The notes beneath the pieces were generated by a model. That model saw only the letters and a list, made by a program, of their open reading frames with translations, was not told the DNA's origin and did no database searches. The position numbers were made by a program, and so were the translations under genes. From NCBI GenBank assembly GCA_021234155.1, contig JAJEKV010000036.1, forward strand, positions 4,902,209 to 4,966,208: a stretch of DNA of 64,000 bases, given 5' to 3'. This document shows, one piece after another, positions 11,962-23,422 of the stretch; the first letter of the stretch is position 1, and each line of letters opens with the position of its first letter. The stretch is from Isoetes taiwanensis. Its lineage: Eukaryota > Streptophyta > Lycopodiopsida > Isoetales > Isoetaceae.

Positions 11962-12220
11962 CACTCTCCTTCGAACCATCTTCGCCGAATAGTGCGCGGG
12001 GGGGGGCTCGGACCGGTGGAGGCCTCTACAACCAACCACTGTGGAAACCACACAGAGGAAGCCAAGGCTTGCATTCTTTACAAATCTTGCACTTCCTATT
12101 CTCCCCGCTTTTAGTCCCAAGTGCCTCTAGCCCTGCCTGAAAGCCACTCTCCTTGAACCATCTTCCTCGAATATTGTAAGAGGAGTGGTTCGGACAGGTG
12201 GAGGCCCCTCCCACTCAACT
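11181..12220. repeat. Degenerate tandem repeat block
   Basis: A segment of about 75 bp beginning CACTCTCCTTCGAACCATC and ending near GGTGGAGGCCTC...AACCAAC recurs at about 11181, 11467, 11961 and 12144. A second shared segment (CTCCTTCTATCTTCCTGACATT) occurs at 11341 and 11627, giving a local period of about 286 bp. GC content is visibly higher than in flanking DNA. I see no coherent coding frame; long stretches open on both strands look like by-products of the composition. Confidence 0.7.
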
Positions 12221-12239
12221 ACAAGAGGATGCATTTGAA

Positions 12240-13870
12240 CCGCATCTCCCGGGCCTTAGTCCTAGCCCCGATCTATGTACAACATTCCAAGCAAAATGTA
12301 CCCATGGAAAACAGACTAAAACGGAATCGTTTTACCCTCGATCCAATGTTTCTTGCCGAGCATCTATCAACCTAGAGAGTAAATCATCTCTCAAGCTGAG
12401 AAATGCCGGACAAGGAAACATCAATCCGCCGAGCTTATCGGCAGCTCCATTATTTAAACACATACGGCATGTTCTACAAGCTTAAATAACATAGGCATCT
12501 CTCGGAACTCACCTCTTCACGCTAGCAATTCCTTGGGCCATCAGACACGGATCCCGCAGCCTCACCCGCAGTCTTTGCTTCTTCTCGTGGGTCTCTTCAA
12601 GAGTGTATTCGCATCTATTACTCAGACATCCAGCATTCTCGCAGATCCCCTTTCCATGGCGCCGCAGTTGTAGAGTTCCCGGTTCCGGCAGTTTCCTCTC
12701 CGCTTCCTACCTTAGTCCGCGGCTCATCGATCAATTCAACTGCTTGCAATAGGACGCTACGTCCGAAAAACACACATATGCAAGGCCAGTAGTAAGCTTT
12801 ACCGCTGTCAAGGGGCGCCATTCCTAAGTCGCCCAGCCGATGATCCCCTCCGACCTCGAAGTTCCCCAATGCCGCAGGTGGAAGATAAACTACGCCCACT
12901 CACTTAGTCCCTTGATGTGATTCAATTTCAAATAGTGTTTGGGTGGGCTAAAGCCGACCGCGGTTGCACTTTAGCCCGCTTTTTTTCATAAATGATTGCA
13001 TGTCCTTAACTTCAAATTAAAGAACACTGATCTTTTTTACATGCAGTCCTAAAACTCACAACGCCGCTGGAGGAAACTTAATTTACAGAGTCGTCCTCGG
13101 CGGATGAGAGGGCATATAGAAATGACTGGCCCAAGAAGCCAAGGCCGAGGGGATGCTTCATTGGCAAAGAAGAAGAAGAAGACAAACACCCCGTGTGAGC
13201 TCGAGGTTTTTCTTTTGTCGGAATACCTTAACTGATCCATCCGTTTCTTGCAAAAGATTCACCTCGGGGACTCACCGGTAGGTGATCGTCGAACTCCATT
13301 CTTCGTCATCGAGGGGGAGACAGAGCTTTGAAACAAATGCAGATTCTTGGTGGTATGTCGAGGTATCGACAAGTGGGAAGGAGAAATCTGTTTCTACACC
13401 AAAGGGACAAGAAGAGCTCCGAGACAAGTACAAGAAAATCGGTGTTGTGCTCTCCGTCTGCAAGGCCGGATTCAAGCATTTAACACTACATGTCGAGGAC
13501 CGCCGTAAGAGTAAGTTCTATCGCACCAAAAAAAAATTGGCGTTTCAAATTATTCTCACTCTTCCATGAGCAAGGCTAAGGGCACGAAAAAAAAGGCCGG
13601 GCGCCTTTAAATTGTCGGAACCTTGGGTGGAAGGATCTGGAAGGGATGAAGGAGGCCGAACCCTAACATCCGGGGAGCTTGGTATGGAGATTTCCGTGAG
13701 TCGAGGGAAAAACTGTTTCAATACGGGAGTTTCACTTCTCTATCGGTCAAGACTCTACAACACTCAATAAAGGGGAATGTTGTGGTTCATACACAAAAAA
13801 GTCCACCAAAACAAAGATGGGGATGATGACACTACACGGGAGGAGTCGATGACTAAGGAGACTTAAGATA
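12240..13870 (+). other. Region before the HAD-like locus, no confident gene
   Basis: Short open stretches exist on both strands. The one at 13282-13569 (+) is the most protein-like: a Ser/Lys/Glu-rich 95-codon segment containing ADSWWYVEVSTSGKEKSVST. It could be an upstream exon of the degenerate gene at 13898-17464. I do not recognise it and propose no function. Confidence 0.3.
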
Positions 13871-13897
13871 TGGTCGACTCCCCAAACCTCGATCCAG

Positions 13898-16446
13898 ATG
13901 ATCGATCAGGATTTCTCGAGAGGGGCACGTAAAATGGAGCGCCTAGCTCAAGATATCCGCTGGGAATATCACACAAGCCGCTGCTGGACATTAGACGGCC
14001 TGAAGGTTTGCACGGAGATGCCGCCTTGTTCAACCACTGTGGAATTTAATCCAGCACACATGCGGAGATTCTCAACCCGATGGTGCGACATCCCGCTGCA
14101 GATCCAATGCCTCCGGATGTCATACCTTTTAGCAGATCGACAGTGAGTTGTTCACCTGGAAGTCCGAGGAAGATTTGAAGGGAAAAGACGTCCGCTCGGG
14201 TTGTAGACGGCCAAAGATTCAGTTAGGGGCGCTCAAGTATTGCGTAGACGGAGAAGGAGGTGCCGCAGCGATCAAGGATAGATATGCCAAGCGAGAGTGC
14301 GAGTTCTTTCTACGGAGACGCCAAAGAACCGAACCGCCAGCGATTAGCCATCGCTGCAACACAATAGCAACGAAAGCCGCCTACGTAAGGTAAATAACCT
14401 TCGGTTTTTCCATTCTCGACTTGCGAAGTCGAAAGCCCCGCCATCCTAACATTTGCCGATATCATCGGGTTTCGACTCGCGAAGTCGAAAGCCCGAGAAA
14501 CACGTAAAATCAAAGGATGTGGAGTTTCGACTCGGGTCGAAAACCCTTAGCCAAGAAAAGAAAAATAGACATTGAATGGGACTGACTGGACTGCTGAGTC
14601 GAGAAAGCCCCCGCCATCCTAACATTTGCCGACATTATCGGGTTTCTCGACCTCGCCAGTCGAAAGGCGTGGTAATGCAGAAAATCAAAGGATGCAGAGC
14701 TTTCACTCGCCAGTCGAGAAACCTGCAGAGAAGTAAAAGAAAATTAGATATTCAGGGACTTTTCATTTCGCAGAGAGAAAACCCGGCTACATTTCCATCG
14801 CTTATTCCTCGGTGTTTTGTAGATACTTTCATGCTCGACATTGGTACATTGTCCTAATGCAGCCCCTTATCCCGACCAGATCATACACGCGCTAGGCAAT
14901 TAAAGGGAAAGCATTGGGTTGTCCCCCTCGGCCCTAAAGGAAAACAGGCTCCCTGGATAAGGGAAGACCTTTGAGAAACTATGCATATGTTCTCACCGGA
15001 GGGACGTGAAGATGACGAGGGAGAGGAAGAAGAGGAGAAGAAGAAGAGAACACCAAGGAAAGGTAGAGTCTTCTCAGACCAATGCACCTCATTCTTAGCA
15101 CCGAGGCTGTCCGGGAGAAATGGACTGAAATATGGGCTCAATGGACAAGAGGCAATTTGAAGGACAAAGAATGGAGAATTTCCAAGCGGCCCGACCCCCA
15201 AGTTGTTTGACAAGCGGTTCATGAAGAGGATCTGAGGGCCTCACGGACAAAGAAACGCTTTGACCTACAAGGCAAAATCTTGGAGGAACAATCCTGCCGA
15301 GGAAGACCGGGAGTTCTAAATTGCGGGGCCAAAAGGATTATGCCACAGTCCTAAAGCGGCGTGCGTTAGAAGAAGGCATCACGGAGTCTGCAACGTTGCA
15401 TCTAATGAATACCATGAATTTGATTATTACAAGGAAAAGGCTGCCCTTGATGAGGAAGACATGAAGGAATTGAACCGACTATGTCAACCCTACATCAACA
15501 CCAAAGTGAAGCGTAGCGTCAAAACCCTTCCCTTTCCCTGAACGTGCTATGGCAATTCTGAAAGGAAGCTTGATTCGGGTGGTCCCATTTAAGGCGCGAC
15601 GATAGCTCCCCCATTTTTCGGGTTACTTTGGGACACAAGGATTTGGTGGTACGAACTGCACTGGACCCGTGGCACTATTTGCCATCAATATGATCAAGAC
15701 CCCACCCTTTTTATGACAAAGCCGACATAGAGCAAAGTGGTACAAGGCGATAACCGGACATGACCGACCTGGATACTTTTCGGTTTCCTTGTCTTTTGCA
15801 TGCCGGGCAATCAAACAACCTTCTTTGTCTCCCAATGGGCAGGTGATATTAACTTCACCAACAAGATCATGTACTCCATATACGAACTTGATCATGAGTG
15901 CGGGACTTGGCTTGCCGAAGGCACCAAGCTTTGCCAACATAGTTTTGGTTTTGATTTCAAGATCGGTGATCGACACGGATAAGTGGTGGTCTAGCGAGCA
16001 TCATTATCTCGACAAGTTCATGATCTCTCAAGAGCGATGGAACCCACGGAAGGGGCGGGGTTTATGGAGGATGTTCCATCGATGGACAAGGTCGGCAAGG
16101 ATGGTGCGACCGGTCCTATACATAGAATTCCTATCCGCCAAGAGTTATCAAGTACTTCATAACCGGCTTTGGTCGAGGAAGATCAAATTGTATCGCGAGT
16201 GGTACATGAATGGCCCGTTTCTCGGGGCTATCTTTGTTTGGAATGAAACCTATATCCGTGGTTGGAAATAAGGACATGGTTGAAACCATCTGGGTCATAC
16301 TTGGATCTGCTTCATGAGCATTTCAAGGAGGAAGACAAATGGAAGCAAGAAAGACGACGAGGACGAGGGAGACAAACCCGGCGGAGACGAGGATGTCGGC
16401 GATTGGACGAATGCTGCGAAAACATTATTGAAAACCCGAGATTGAG
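13898..16446 (+). pseudogene. Unrecognised exons of a degenerate or mis-assembled gene
   Basis: Two predicted splice pairs frame this stretch: a donor AAG|GTAAAT at 14389/14390 with an acceptor ATTCAG at 14755, and a donor GAG|GTGAGT at 16446/16447. Between them are protein-like but frame-broken segments: an acidic Lys/Glu tract near 15000-15060, a stretch with FFVSQWAGDINFTNKIMYSI at 15820-15880, and an acidic PGGDEDVGDWTNAAKTLLKT segment at 16375-16436 just before the second donor. No family is recognised. It probably belongs to the same gene as the HAD domain that follows, because the reading direction and splice signals agree. Confidence 0.4.
14390..14755 (+). other. Predicted intron carrying six palindromes and a 173-bp tandem duplication
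   Basis: The borders are GTAAAT and TTCAG. Palindrome copies lie at about 14413, 14470, 14525, 14592 (half), 14643 and 14701. The block CGCCATCCTAACATTTGCCG appears at 14439 and 14612, giving a 173-bp repeat unit that contains the palindromes. The intron call is inferred from splice signals only. Confidence 0.5.
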
Positions 16447-16579
16447 GTGAGTTTACTTTGTAGCGGTGTTTCTCGACTCGCGAAGTGAAAAACTCGTTCC
16501 TTTCAATACCTTTTCTTGTCATTCTCGACTCGCGAGTCGAGAAAACTCGTTTCCTTTCTGACAGTTGTCATCATTTCAG
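16447..16579 (+). other. Predicted 133-bp intron with two palindromes
   Basis: The donor is GTGAGT and the acceptor CATTTCAG. Inside are palindromes at 16469-16491 (one arm imperfect) and 16522-16543 (a perfect 22-bp palindrome). The intron is almost entirely made of these two elements plus short spacers. Confidence 0.55.
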
Positions 16580-17464
16580 GGAATTCGAGCTCAACGAGTC
16601 CGGATCATTGTCAATGGATTCCAACGGTTCACGTCGCGAGGAGAATGAGAATGAAAATCCGAGCAAGACACCGCCACAAAATTTAAAGAACACGAAAAGT
16701 TAATGATCCCGCGATTTGGATCCCGATGAACCGGAAATATGGTCGAGCCAAACTCAAGCGGGATCGGTGGTCCCACCAAGCTTGTAATATTTGACGTCAA
16801 TGGAGTATTAGCTGCAGTATACCACGACAAAGACGTCCCCGAGATTAACACCTCGCAGATCCCAGTGAAAACAGAGCATAAAATAGTGTATCCGAGGCCC
16901 AGAGCTAAGGAAATTATTGAATGGTGCCCGCACGGGATTGAAGTGGGCATATGGTCTTGTATGGCAAAGAAAAATATTGTCAATGTTCTTGGTGTTCTCG
17001 GCATTTCAGTTTTGAAGTTCAAGTTCGTTTTGGGGAAACGAAAGGGTCGAGCATGTGAAGGACCTCGATCCACCCATCACAAAGGGGAAGCCTATAATGG
17101 TGAAAAGGTGGGCCGGTGTTTATGAGCAATTCCGGACTTTGGCAAACACAACACGCTGATCATAGGCGACTCCTACAAGTGCTATCATAACGCGCAAAAA
17201 ATACAATCATTGCTAAAGCCATATCGACACGAAGAATATGAGACGGATAGGTGGTTGTCCTTCGGACTCACGTCTGTCTTGGCGGAATCCCTCTTTGCCA
17301 TTCTTGTCGCCCGATGTGCTTTACGAACTATCCGAGCCTCACGGAACCCGATCCGCAGAGCAAGTTTCCATCATGAAAGCTATGGACGACAAATACTTTG
17401 GTGAACAAGAAGAGTGACCCCCGCGCCGTGATAGTCAAATTGTGTGAATATTGTAATCGAGCGT
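16580..17464 (+). pseudogene. FCP1/NIF-type HAD phosphatase-like domain, split over frames
   Basis: From 16739 the translation contains KLVIFDVNGVL, which aligns to the first HAD motif; the second aspartate of DxDxT/V is replaced by Asn. It then has YPRPRAKEIIEW and VGIWSCMAKKNI, both typical of the FCP1-homology domain (RP...FL, then WS/T). After a frameshift, KPIMVKRWAGVYEQF (about 17095-17140) and then TLIIGDSYKCYHN (about 17155-17190) match the later NIF-domain motifs ending in DDSP; here the motif is GDS. The domain therefore survives in order but over at least two frameshifts. Active members dephosphorylate phosphoserine, for example on the RNA polymerase II tail; the altered first motif makes activity doubtful. 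A stop follows near 17464. Confidence 0.6.
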
Positions 17465-17522
17465 GAACACATGTATTGACCATTTTGTAATGAATATACT
17501 TGTATATTGAGTTTTGATGCCT

Positions 17523-17769
17523 TTCTCGACTCACGAGTCGAGAAAGGCATGCTTAAATGTTGATGAAATGCTTGTACAATCTATTGTGATAATGCTTTGT
17601 ACATTGGGTTTCACAGGACTTTCTCGACCAGCGAGTCGAGAAAGGCATGCTAGTTGTCTCGTTGACAAAAGCATTTGTATGCTTCCGTGTGTGATTGGAT
17701 GCAACCATATTCTAATGAGAATGGTTGTACTTTGACTTTTATGGGCCTTTTCGACTCGCGGGTCGAGAA
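17523..17769. repeat. Palindrome cluster 3, three near-perfect copies
   Basis: Copies lie at 17523-17544, 17620-17642 and 17748-17769, spaced roughly 100 and 128 bp apart. The first two are each followed by AAAGGCATGCT. They lie downstream of the HAD-like domain and upstream of a predicted acceptor GTTCAG at 17902, so they may be intronic or in a 3' region. A half-copy lies at 18499. Confidence 0.7.
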
Positions 17770-17865
17770 AGACACTACTTCCCACGCCATTGGATGCGGT
17801 TGTATGGAATGAATGTTCTCCGCTGTAATTTGATTTCAACGTTCTTTTGACTAATGACACCGTAA

Positions 17866-18249
17866 TTGTTAATCATACTCTCCTTGCTCCGTGTGGTTCA
17901 GGTAATGAGATCCGACACCGCCACGCATCCCGCCAGCATCACAGAGACCGCTCCAAAGCGGCACGGATCCCTCAAAGGCGGAAGAAATACCGTTCGCACG
18001 CATCCCCGGCCACGCTACACTCTTGCCCGCCTTTGGGACAAGGTTGCTCGCGATGGTCAGGAGGTTGCTCGCTACACCCAGGAAAGAACAGCGAAGAACA
18101 AAGAGAAAGTCCAGAAGCTCAAGGCATATTGCAAGCATTGCATAACATCCACCGGAGGTTGGGAAGGAGCATATTCGATGAAAGGTCAGCGGAGGCGAGT
18201 GGAGAAGTCGGGTGGACAGTGCGGGTGGCTCAGAGGCACCTCCACGTGA
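17866..18249 (+). CDS. Hypothetical basic protein segment
   Basis: This is a 127-codon open stretch rich in Arg and Lys, with a helix-prone segment TLARLWDKVARDGQEVARYT. A predicted splice acceptor (GTTCAG) ends at 17902 inside it, so translation may start as an exon there. It follows the palindrome cluster and the HAD-like domain in the same direction. Another long frame on the same strand (17847-18314) overlaps it and one may be a shadow of the other. No family is recognised. Confidence 0.25.
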   Translation: MLIILSLLRVVQVMRSDTATHPASITETAPKRHGSLKGGRNTVRTHPRPRYTLARLWDKVARDGQEVARYTQERTAKNKEKVQKLKAYCKHCITSTGGWEGAYSMKGQRRRVEKSGGQCGWLRGTST

Positions 18250-18314
18250 GGCATTCCACACTCTTCAAAGTTGCCCCCAAGGCTTACAGACGGCATGAAG
18301 AAGCCACAAGTTAA

Positions 18315-20938
18315 TCCCCTAAGGTGGACCACCTACCAAGATGATGTGATCAGAGTGACAAAGAAGACCGCCATGGTCTCAAGCGTCCGATGTAAAATAC
18401 ATTGTATCATTCAATTTATTAATAAAAATTCTTTTTCAACTACATCTTTGGTTTCAAACTTTAATGAAATTCCTTTGTTTCAGTTGCATTGTTTTTGTTC
18501 TCGACTCGCATGAACACGGGAAAAGCTGAAGACAAAATGGATTTGAGTTTTATTCAAAAATTCGAATTAAGGATAGTTTTCGGTCGGGGTGCTACTTTTT
18601 ATGTAAATTAACCGGGTTCCGAAAAAAAATGGGAATGGAATGAGTCCCACTTTAATTAAATACGACTTGTAAATGTTGTTTTTTGTCGCGTGGCATGTGT
18701 GACCAGCCCCTCGCTTTTCAAGGTTGTTGTTTTCTTATCTTTGTGTTCTAGTTTGTTGATATGCAGGTACAATGCGATGCGTGACTCCATCTTCTTCAGG
18801 CTTCGTGGGTTTCTTTGTGGGAGTATTTTTTTGCAGCCTTACGTTGTGTCCAAGCCCCTTGCCGAGGGCTTATACTAGGGTTTTTCCTCGAAAACCCGAA
18901 AGGGCGAGGTTTTTAATCCCGGCGATAAGCTCTCGGCAGGTACACTTAACCAACATATGTAGAATTTTTTTAGGGTCCAGATGATATAACTAGATATTCC
19001 CTGTGTTTTTTTGTTACGGGTAGCTTGCAAATGTGCAGCTACTCACTCTCAACCATTGTCGAATTTTGCTGAGCTAATGGCCTTTGTGGCATCTTCATAA
19101 ACAGAAACATGCTCTTTGTGGCGTCTCCATAAACAGAAACATGCGACATGTTGATGTCTCTAAGAAAGAAGCTTATCCCCGGGATGAAAACGTTGCCCTT
19201 TCGGGTTTTCGAGGAAACCCTAAAGATAAACAACCATCTAAGAGATCTTATACACAACTGGAAAGAAAAAGGACCCTCATGCCTACAGGCCTTCTTGGGT
19301 TTACAGATAACTTGTAGAAGAAAATCCACATGCAGGTGTGAGGTGCTAGCTATGAAGGAACATGTTTGGAAGCAACTCCTTCACCAATCAAAATCGCAAG
19401 CACGACCGCGTCCTCCTGCAAAGAAAGGCACGAGTAAGACAAGAACCTGGGCCCACTAGTACCAAAGGCTATCAACTCTAAATAGCCGACCAGACTCCAA
19501 TGTCAATATAATAAAACCATGCCAGACCAAGCATGAACATAAGCCACCAAGGCTCTAAAATCATTAAATAGCCACCAAGGCTTCAACCTATAAGCTGGCC
19601 ACCACAGCTTTAAATCATAAAACAACCACCAAGGCTCCATAACCAATAGTCTCATATTAATATATAAGCCATCCAGGCTCCATAACCATAGCCAATATAG
19701 CAATAACTAAAGCATGTCATACTGGCAAGGTCCCTTATTCGAGAATCTCTATTGAGAATGTTGAATTAATTGATGTTAACTTTATAAGCATTTACCCAAT
19801 AAGTTTGGAGTATGTAATTTCAATTGTGCAAAAGGAAGATTCAATTCTTCACCAATACTATCAACCTAGAATTAGCGCAAGTTTTGATAAGATCCCGAGT
19901 TGCCAAGAAGGTCAACTTGGCAGGCTCATCATACTATGTCGACAAACGCAAGGCACAGGACGAGAAAAATAGCCAAGAGTACCATCGGATCCCATTTTGA
20001 TATATAACCATTAAAATGGAGACAGTATGGCGACAAACGCAAGGCACGGGACGAGAAAAATAGCCAAGAGTACCACCGGATCCCATGTATTTTCATGCCG
20101 GGCACGCAAATGAACGGCAATGGAGCCTCTTACTCATGCTAAATAATGCAAATCCACTTTTCAATCTGGACCCTCCAAATGGCACATCAAAGGCATATCC
20201 ATAAACCCAAGGTTTGCCCTTCGGCAACCCAAAAACAATTTTGAGGCCTTTTTGGCATATAAATAGGATATTCAAACAAGCAGAAAGGAAAGTCAAACCG
20301 TTAAATATGTTGAGAATATGTCATAAGATGCCCAGAGTAGGTTCTTTGATTAACGAATTGTTTCTTTGCAAGCCAAAAACCTCCTCTTCCATGTATGACC
20401 ATAGATTATATATGCACATATATATCAATGCAAGCAGAAGTATATACTTCTAGGGTTTTGAAACCGAAGTATGGGAGACATGTGGCTTCTTACATGCGAG
20501 TTGAGTTTCCAATGTACTTGTATTGAAAGGATCTAGAGATACCAATGATGTTCAAAGGTTTGAAGAGAAAAATATTTCAATGGAATAATATTGCACAGAA
20601 AGCACGCATAAAATCAGACAAAGAGCATTTCTTGGTTGAGAAAATGCCTCGTGTCTTTTGAGTGAACTGATGCATGCTGCGAAAAAGGCATAAAGTTCAA
20701 TGGCTAGGTTTTCATCACGACATGCATATCCAATGGCACAGATCTTCCCATCCCTTTTCGCACGGGCTAATCCTCCTTAGGCACCAATTCGTCTGTCCTT
20801 AATCTGTTTCTTATAAACTTGGTGCTGTCAGGATCAGGCAAGCGCAGCCCAAATCCGGTAGCTGGCCTTTGCTTCCGGAGCTAAATTCTTGAAACCCATT
20901 TAATTCCTATATTGATCTGGTGCTCTAGATTGCCAAAT
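18315..20938. other. Intergenic stretch upstream of CAC3 with small repeats
   Basis: No gene is supported here. An inverted repeat of about 27 bp (core TTTCGGGTTTTCGAGG) has arms near 18876-18905 and 19194-19222. At 19545-19690 a CCACCAAGGCT word recurs about five times. A 91-bp direct duplication (GACAAACGCAAGGCAC...GGATCCCAT) lies at 19941 and 20032. The last few hundred bases should contain the CAC3 promoter and 5' UTR, but no core element is clear enough to call. Confidence 0.5.
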
Positions 20939-23422
20939 ATGGCTGCAGATTTGTGCGCCAATCTTGGGTCCGTCCGATTTCCGGCCGAAGGCGACCTTCC
21001 TGGGTCACAGGTCTTGAGCAGTAGCTCAAGTGGTTATTTCCATGGCTTTTGTCGTTCTGCATTCGTGCCTAGAAAGTTATACAAGCAGATCGTGCGTCGG
21101 AATGGTATTGTTATGGAAGCTAAAAATGAAAAAAAAGAGAACATACAGGCTAAGGAGGAATGGATCTATCCTTGGCCGTTCAAGATGACCCCAGATGAAG
21201 AAGATCAGCCCCTGAAAATGATTTGTAGGTTCAAACCTTTGCCCAGTAAGCCCAAGCTTGTGACTCTGCCATTTGAGAAACCAATTATCGAATTGGAGAA
21301 CAAAATTGAGGAGGTATGCTTAAGTTCTGTGGAATGCATGTATGTCTTGCATATGATTTTTTTTTTGTTTTTGTTGTTTGAGTCTCTCTACATACCTCTT
21401 AAATGTATGAAGTATGGTAGACTTATCAAGTCAAGCCTTTTTGACATACATTGGTTATTGTATCACTCAGGTAAAGGAGCTGGCCAGCAGGACAGGAATG
21501 GACTTTAGCCAGCAGGTTAAAGAGCTTGAAGAGAAATATGATCAAGTATGTATACACTGTAAATCCTACAATAGTGCACAGGTTAAAGTAAACTTACCAT
21601 GTCTGTTTTTTTTAGGTGAGACGTGATCTATACTCACAGCTAACGTCTGTGCAAAGGCTACACTTGGCTCGCCATCCTAATCGCCCTACCTTTATGGATC
21701 ATGTCCTCAATATGACTGATAAGGTATGCATTGTTGCGCTTTGAATCAGCTCTTATTATAATGTGTCCCATGTTGGCTCAACTCTGCACACACCACCAGT
21801 GGCTAGAATTACATGGAGATAGGGCAGGATATGATGACCCAGCTATGGTCACAGGGATCGGAATGATGGATGGCATGAGTTTTATGTTTATTGGACAGCA
21901 AAAGGGAAGGAACACAAAAGAGAACATTTATCGTAATTTTGCAATGCCTACACCTAATGGGTAGGGCCTCTTTAGCATTTGATTCCTTATCTAGATTGTT
22001 TGATGTGTCTTTGGATCTTAGTGTGCATTTGCCTTTTGAAGGTATCGCAAGGCATTGAGAATGATGCGGCATGCTGAGCAGCATGGATTTCCTATCCTTA
22101 CATTTGTTGACACTCCTGGTGCATATGCAGGAATTGAAGCTGAAGAACGTGGTCAGGTACAGTACATATGACCACTATGACTTGGCAATCAATGTTTTTT
22201 GACTTCATATTTTCTCCAGGGTGAGGCGATTGCTACCAATCTGCGAGAAATGTTTGGATTGAAGGTTCCAATTATCTCGACTGTCATTGGTGAAGGTGGC
22301 TCTGGAGGCGCACTTGCAATTGGCTGTGCTAACAAGATGCTCATGCTTGAAAATGCTGTGTACTATGTTGCCAGGTTTGACATCAGACACCTGTAGTTGC
22401 AAGGTTATTACAGCATTTACTGTGTTCATAACCGCACATACGGTGCTCATATAATCACTGTACTCATTCTGCATATATGGTTGTTGAGAACTCAACTTTT
22501 ATTACAACTAATTGCTAATATCTTACTGCCTGATATGCATTTATGGAAGTGATCGATGCGTTACATTTATGATGGATTCCTAAAAATCGTTCTTCATCTT
22601 CCTCTATATATTTTTCTTAGAGTAGTTTTGATGAGTATTACCGGTATTATTGCTTAGCCTATGGTATACAGAGCTAGCTTTGCTATGTACATTTATTTTC
22701 TGCCACTGAACATTGGCAGATTTCTTTACATGCAGCCCTGAAGCTTGTGCAGCTATCCTTTGGAGGACAGCTAATGATTCACCAAAGGTTCATATAATTG
22801 CTTTCTCTTGCTTTTCTCTAGTAACTCAAGATAATTTGGTCCTTTTTTGCAGGCTGCAGAAGCATTGAAAATAACATCAAGTGACCTTGTTAAGCTTGGC
22901 GTTGCAGACGAGATTATTCCTGTAACTATCATTAATTTCTGATTAACTGCATGCTTTATCCTGAGACCTAATTTGATTGGTTTGCAGGAACCACTTGGAG
23001 GAGCTCAATACGATCCTGTAACAACTGCAAAAAATATGAAAGCGGTCATATTGAAGCACATGGATGTAAGACTTCGTCCAATGTCTTTGGCTGAATTATT
23101 AAGTATATATATTTAACTGCAAGAAATTATACAGGAACTTTTGAAGCTCGGTCCAACCGCTTTGGTGCGACAACGAGCTGCAAAATTTAGGGAAATAGGT
23201 ACCTGGGATGAAGTTAAAGAGATGGATCCCCTTATTAGAAGGAACATGAAGCCCAGTGATATTCCTGAACCTGAAGAACTTAAATTATTAGGTGAAGCAT
23301 CACTGTCCGTGGATCCCATGGATTCTGTGGATTCTTCTCAGTTCTTCAGTGCGAAACTTCTGGCCGAGTTACAGCAATCAGTGAATTCTTCTGTCAATGC
23401 TGCAGTGACACCAGACTTGTGA
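20939..23422 (+). CDS. CAC3: Acetyl-CoA carboxylase carboxyltransferase alpha subunit, plastid (10 exons)
   Basis: This is the alpha subunit of the carboxyltransferase in the heteromeric plastid acetyl-CoA carboxylase, which forms malonyl-CoA for fatty-acid synthesis with a plastid-encoded beta partner (accD). Exons are 20939-21313, 21471-21545, 21616-21723, 21800-21960, 22042-22156, 22220-22374, 22736-22787, 22853-22921, 22988-23065 and 23135-23422. All introns are GT/AG and the frame stays open for 491 residues. ATG 20939 is chosen because [10 protein letters not shown] opens a Ser-rich, transit-like N-terminus. Diagnostic core segments include [41 protein letters not shown] and the oxyanion-loop stretch [12 protein letters not shown]. 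Angiosperm proteins continue with a long charged helical tail; this one ends soon after the core. The gene appears intact, in contrast to everything around it. Confidence 0.94.

Noticed and set aside
11599-12120. 173-codon open frame on the - strand, and several overlapping + strand frames
   Set aside because: They lie in the GC-rich tandem block, overlap one another on both strands, and carry no family motif; absence of stops follows from composition.
13049-13475. - strand frames of 63 and 67 codons
   Set aside because: Antisense to the more protein-like + strand segment at 13282-13569 and lacking features of their own.
10958-17769. A CRISPR-like array
   Set aside because: The palindromes are unevenly spaced, divergent, and lie in a eukaryotic locus with introns.
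20939-23422. Horizontal transfer of a bacterial accA gene
   Set aside because: The gene has nine spliceosomal introns and a plastid transit-like N-terminus, as expected for the normal plant nuclear gene of endosymbiotic origin.
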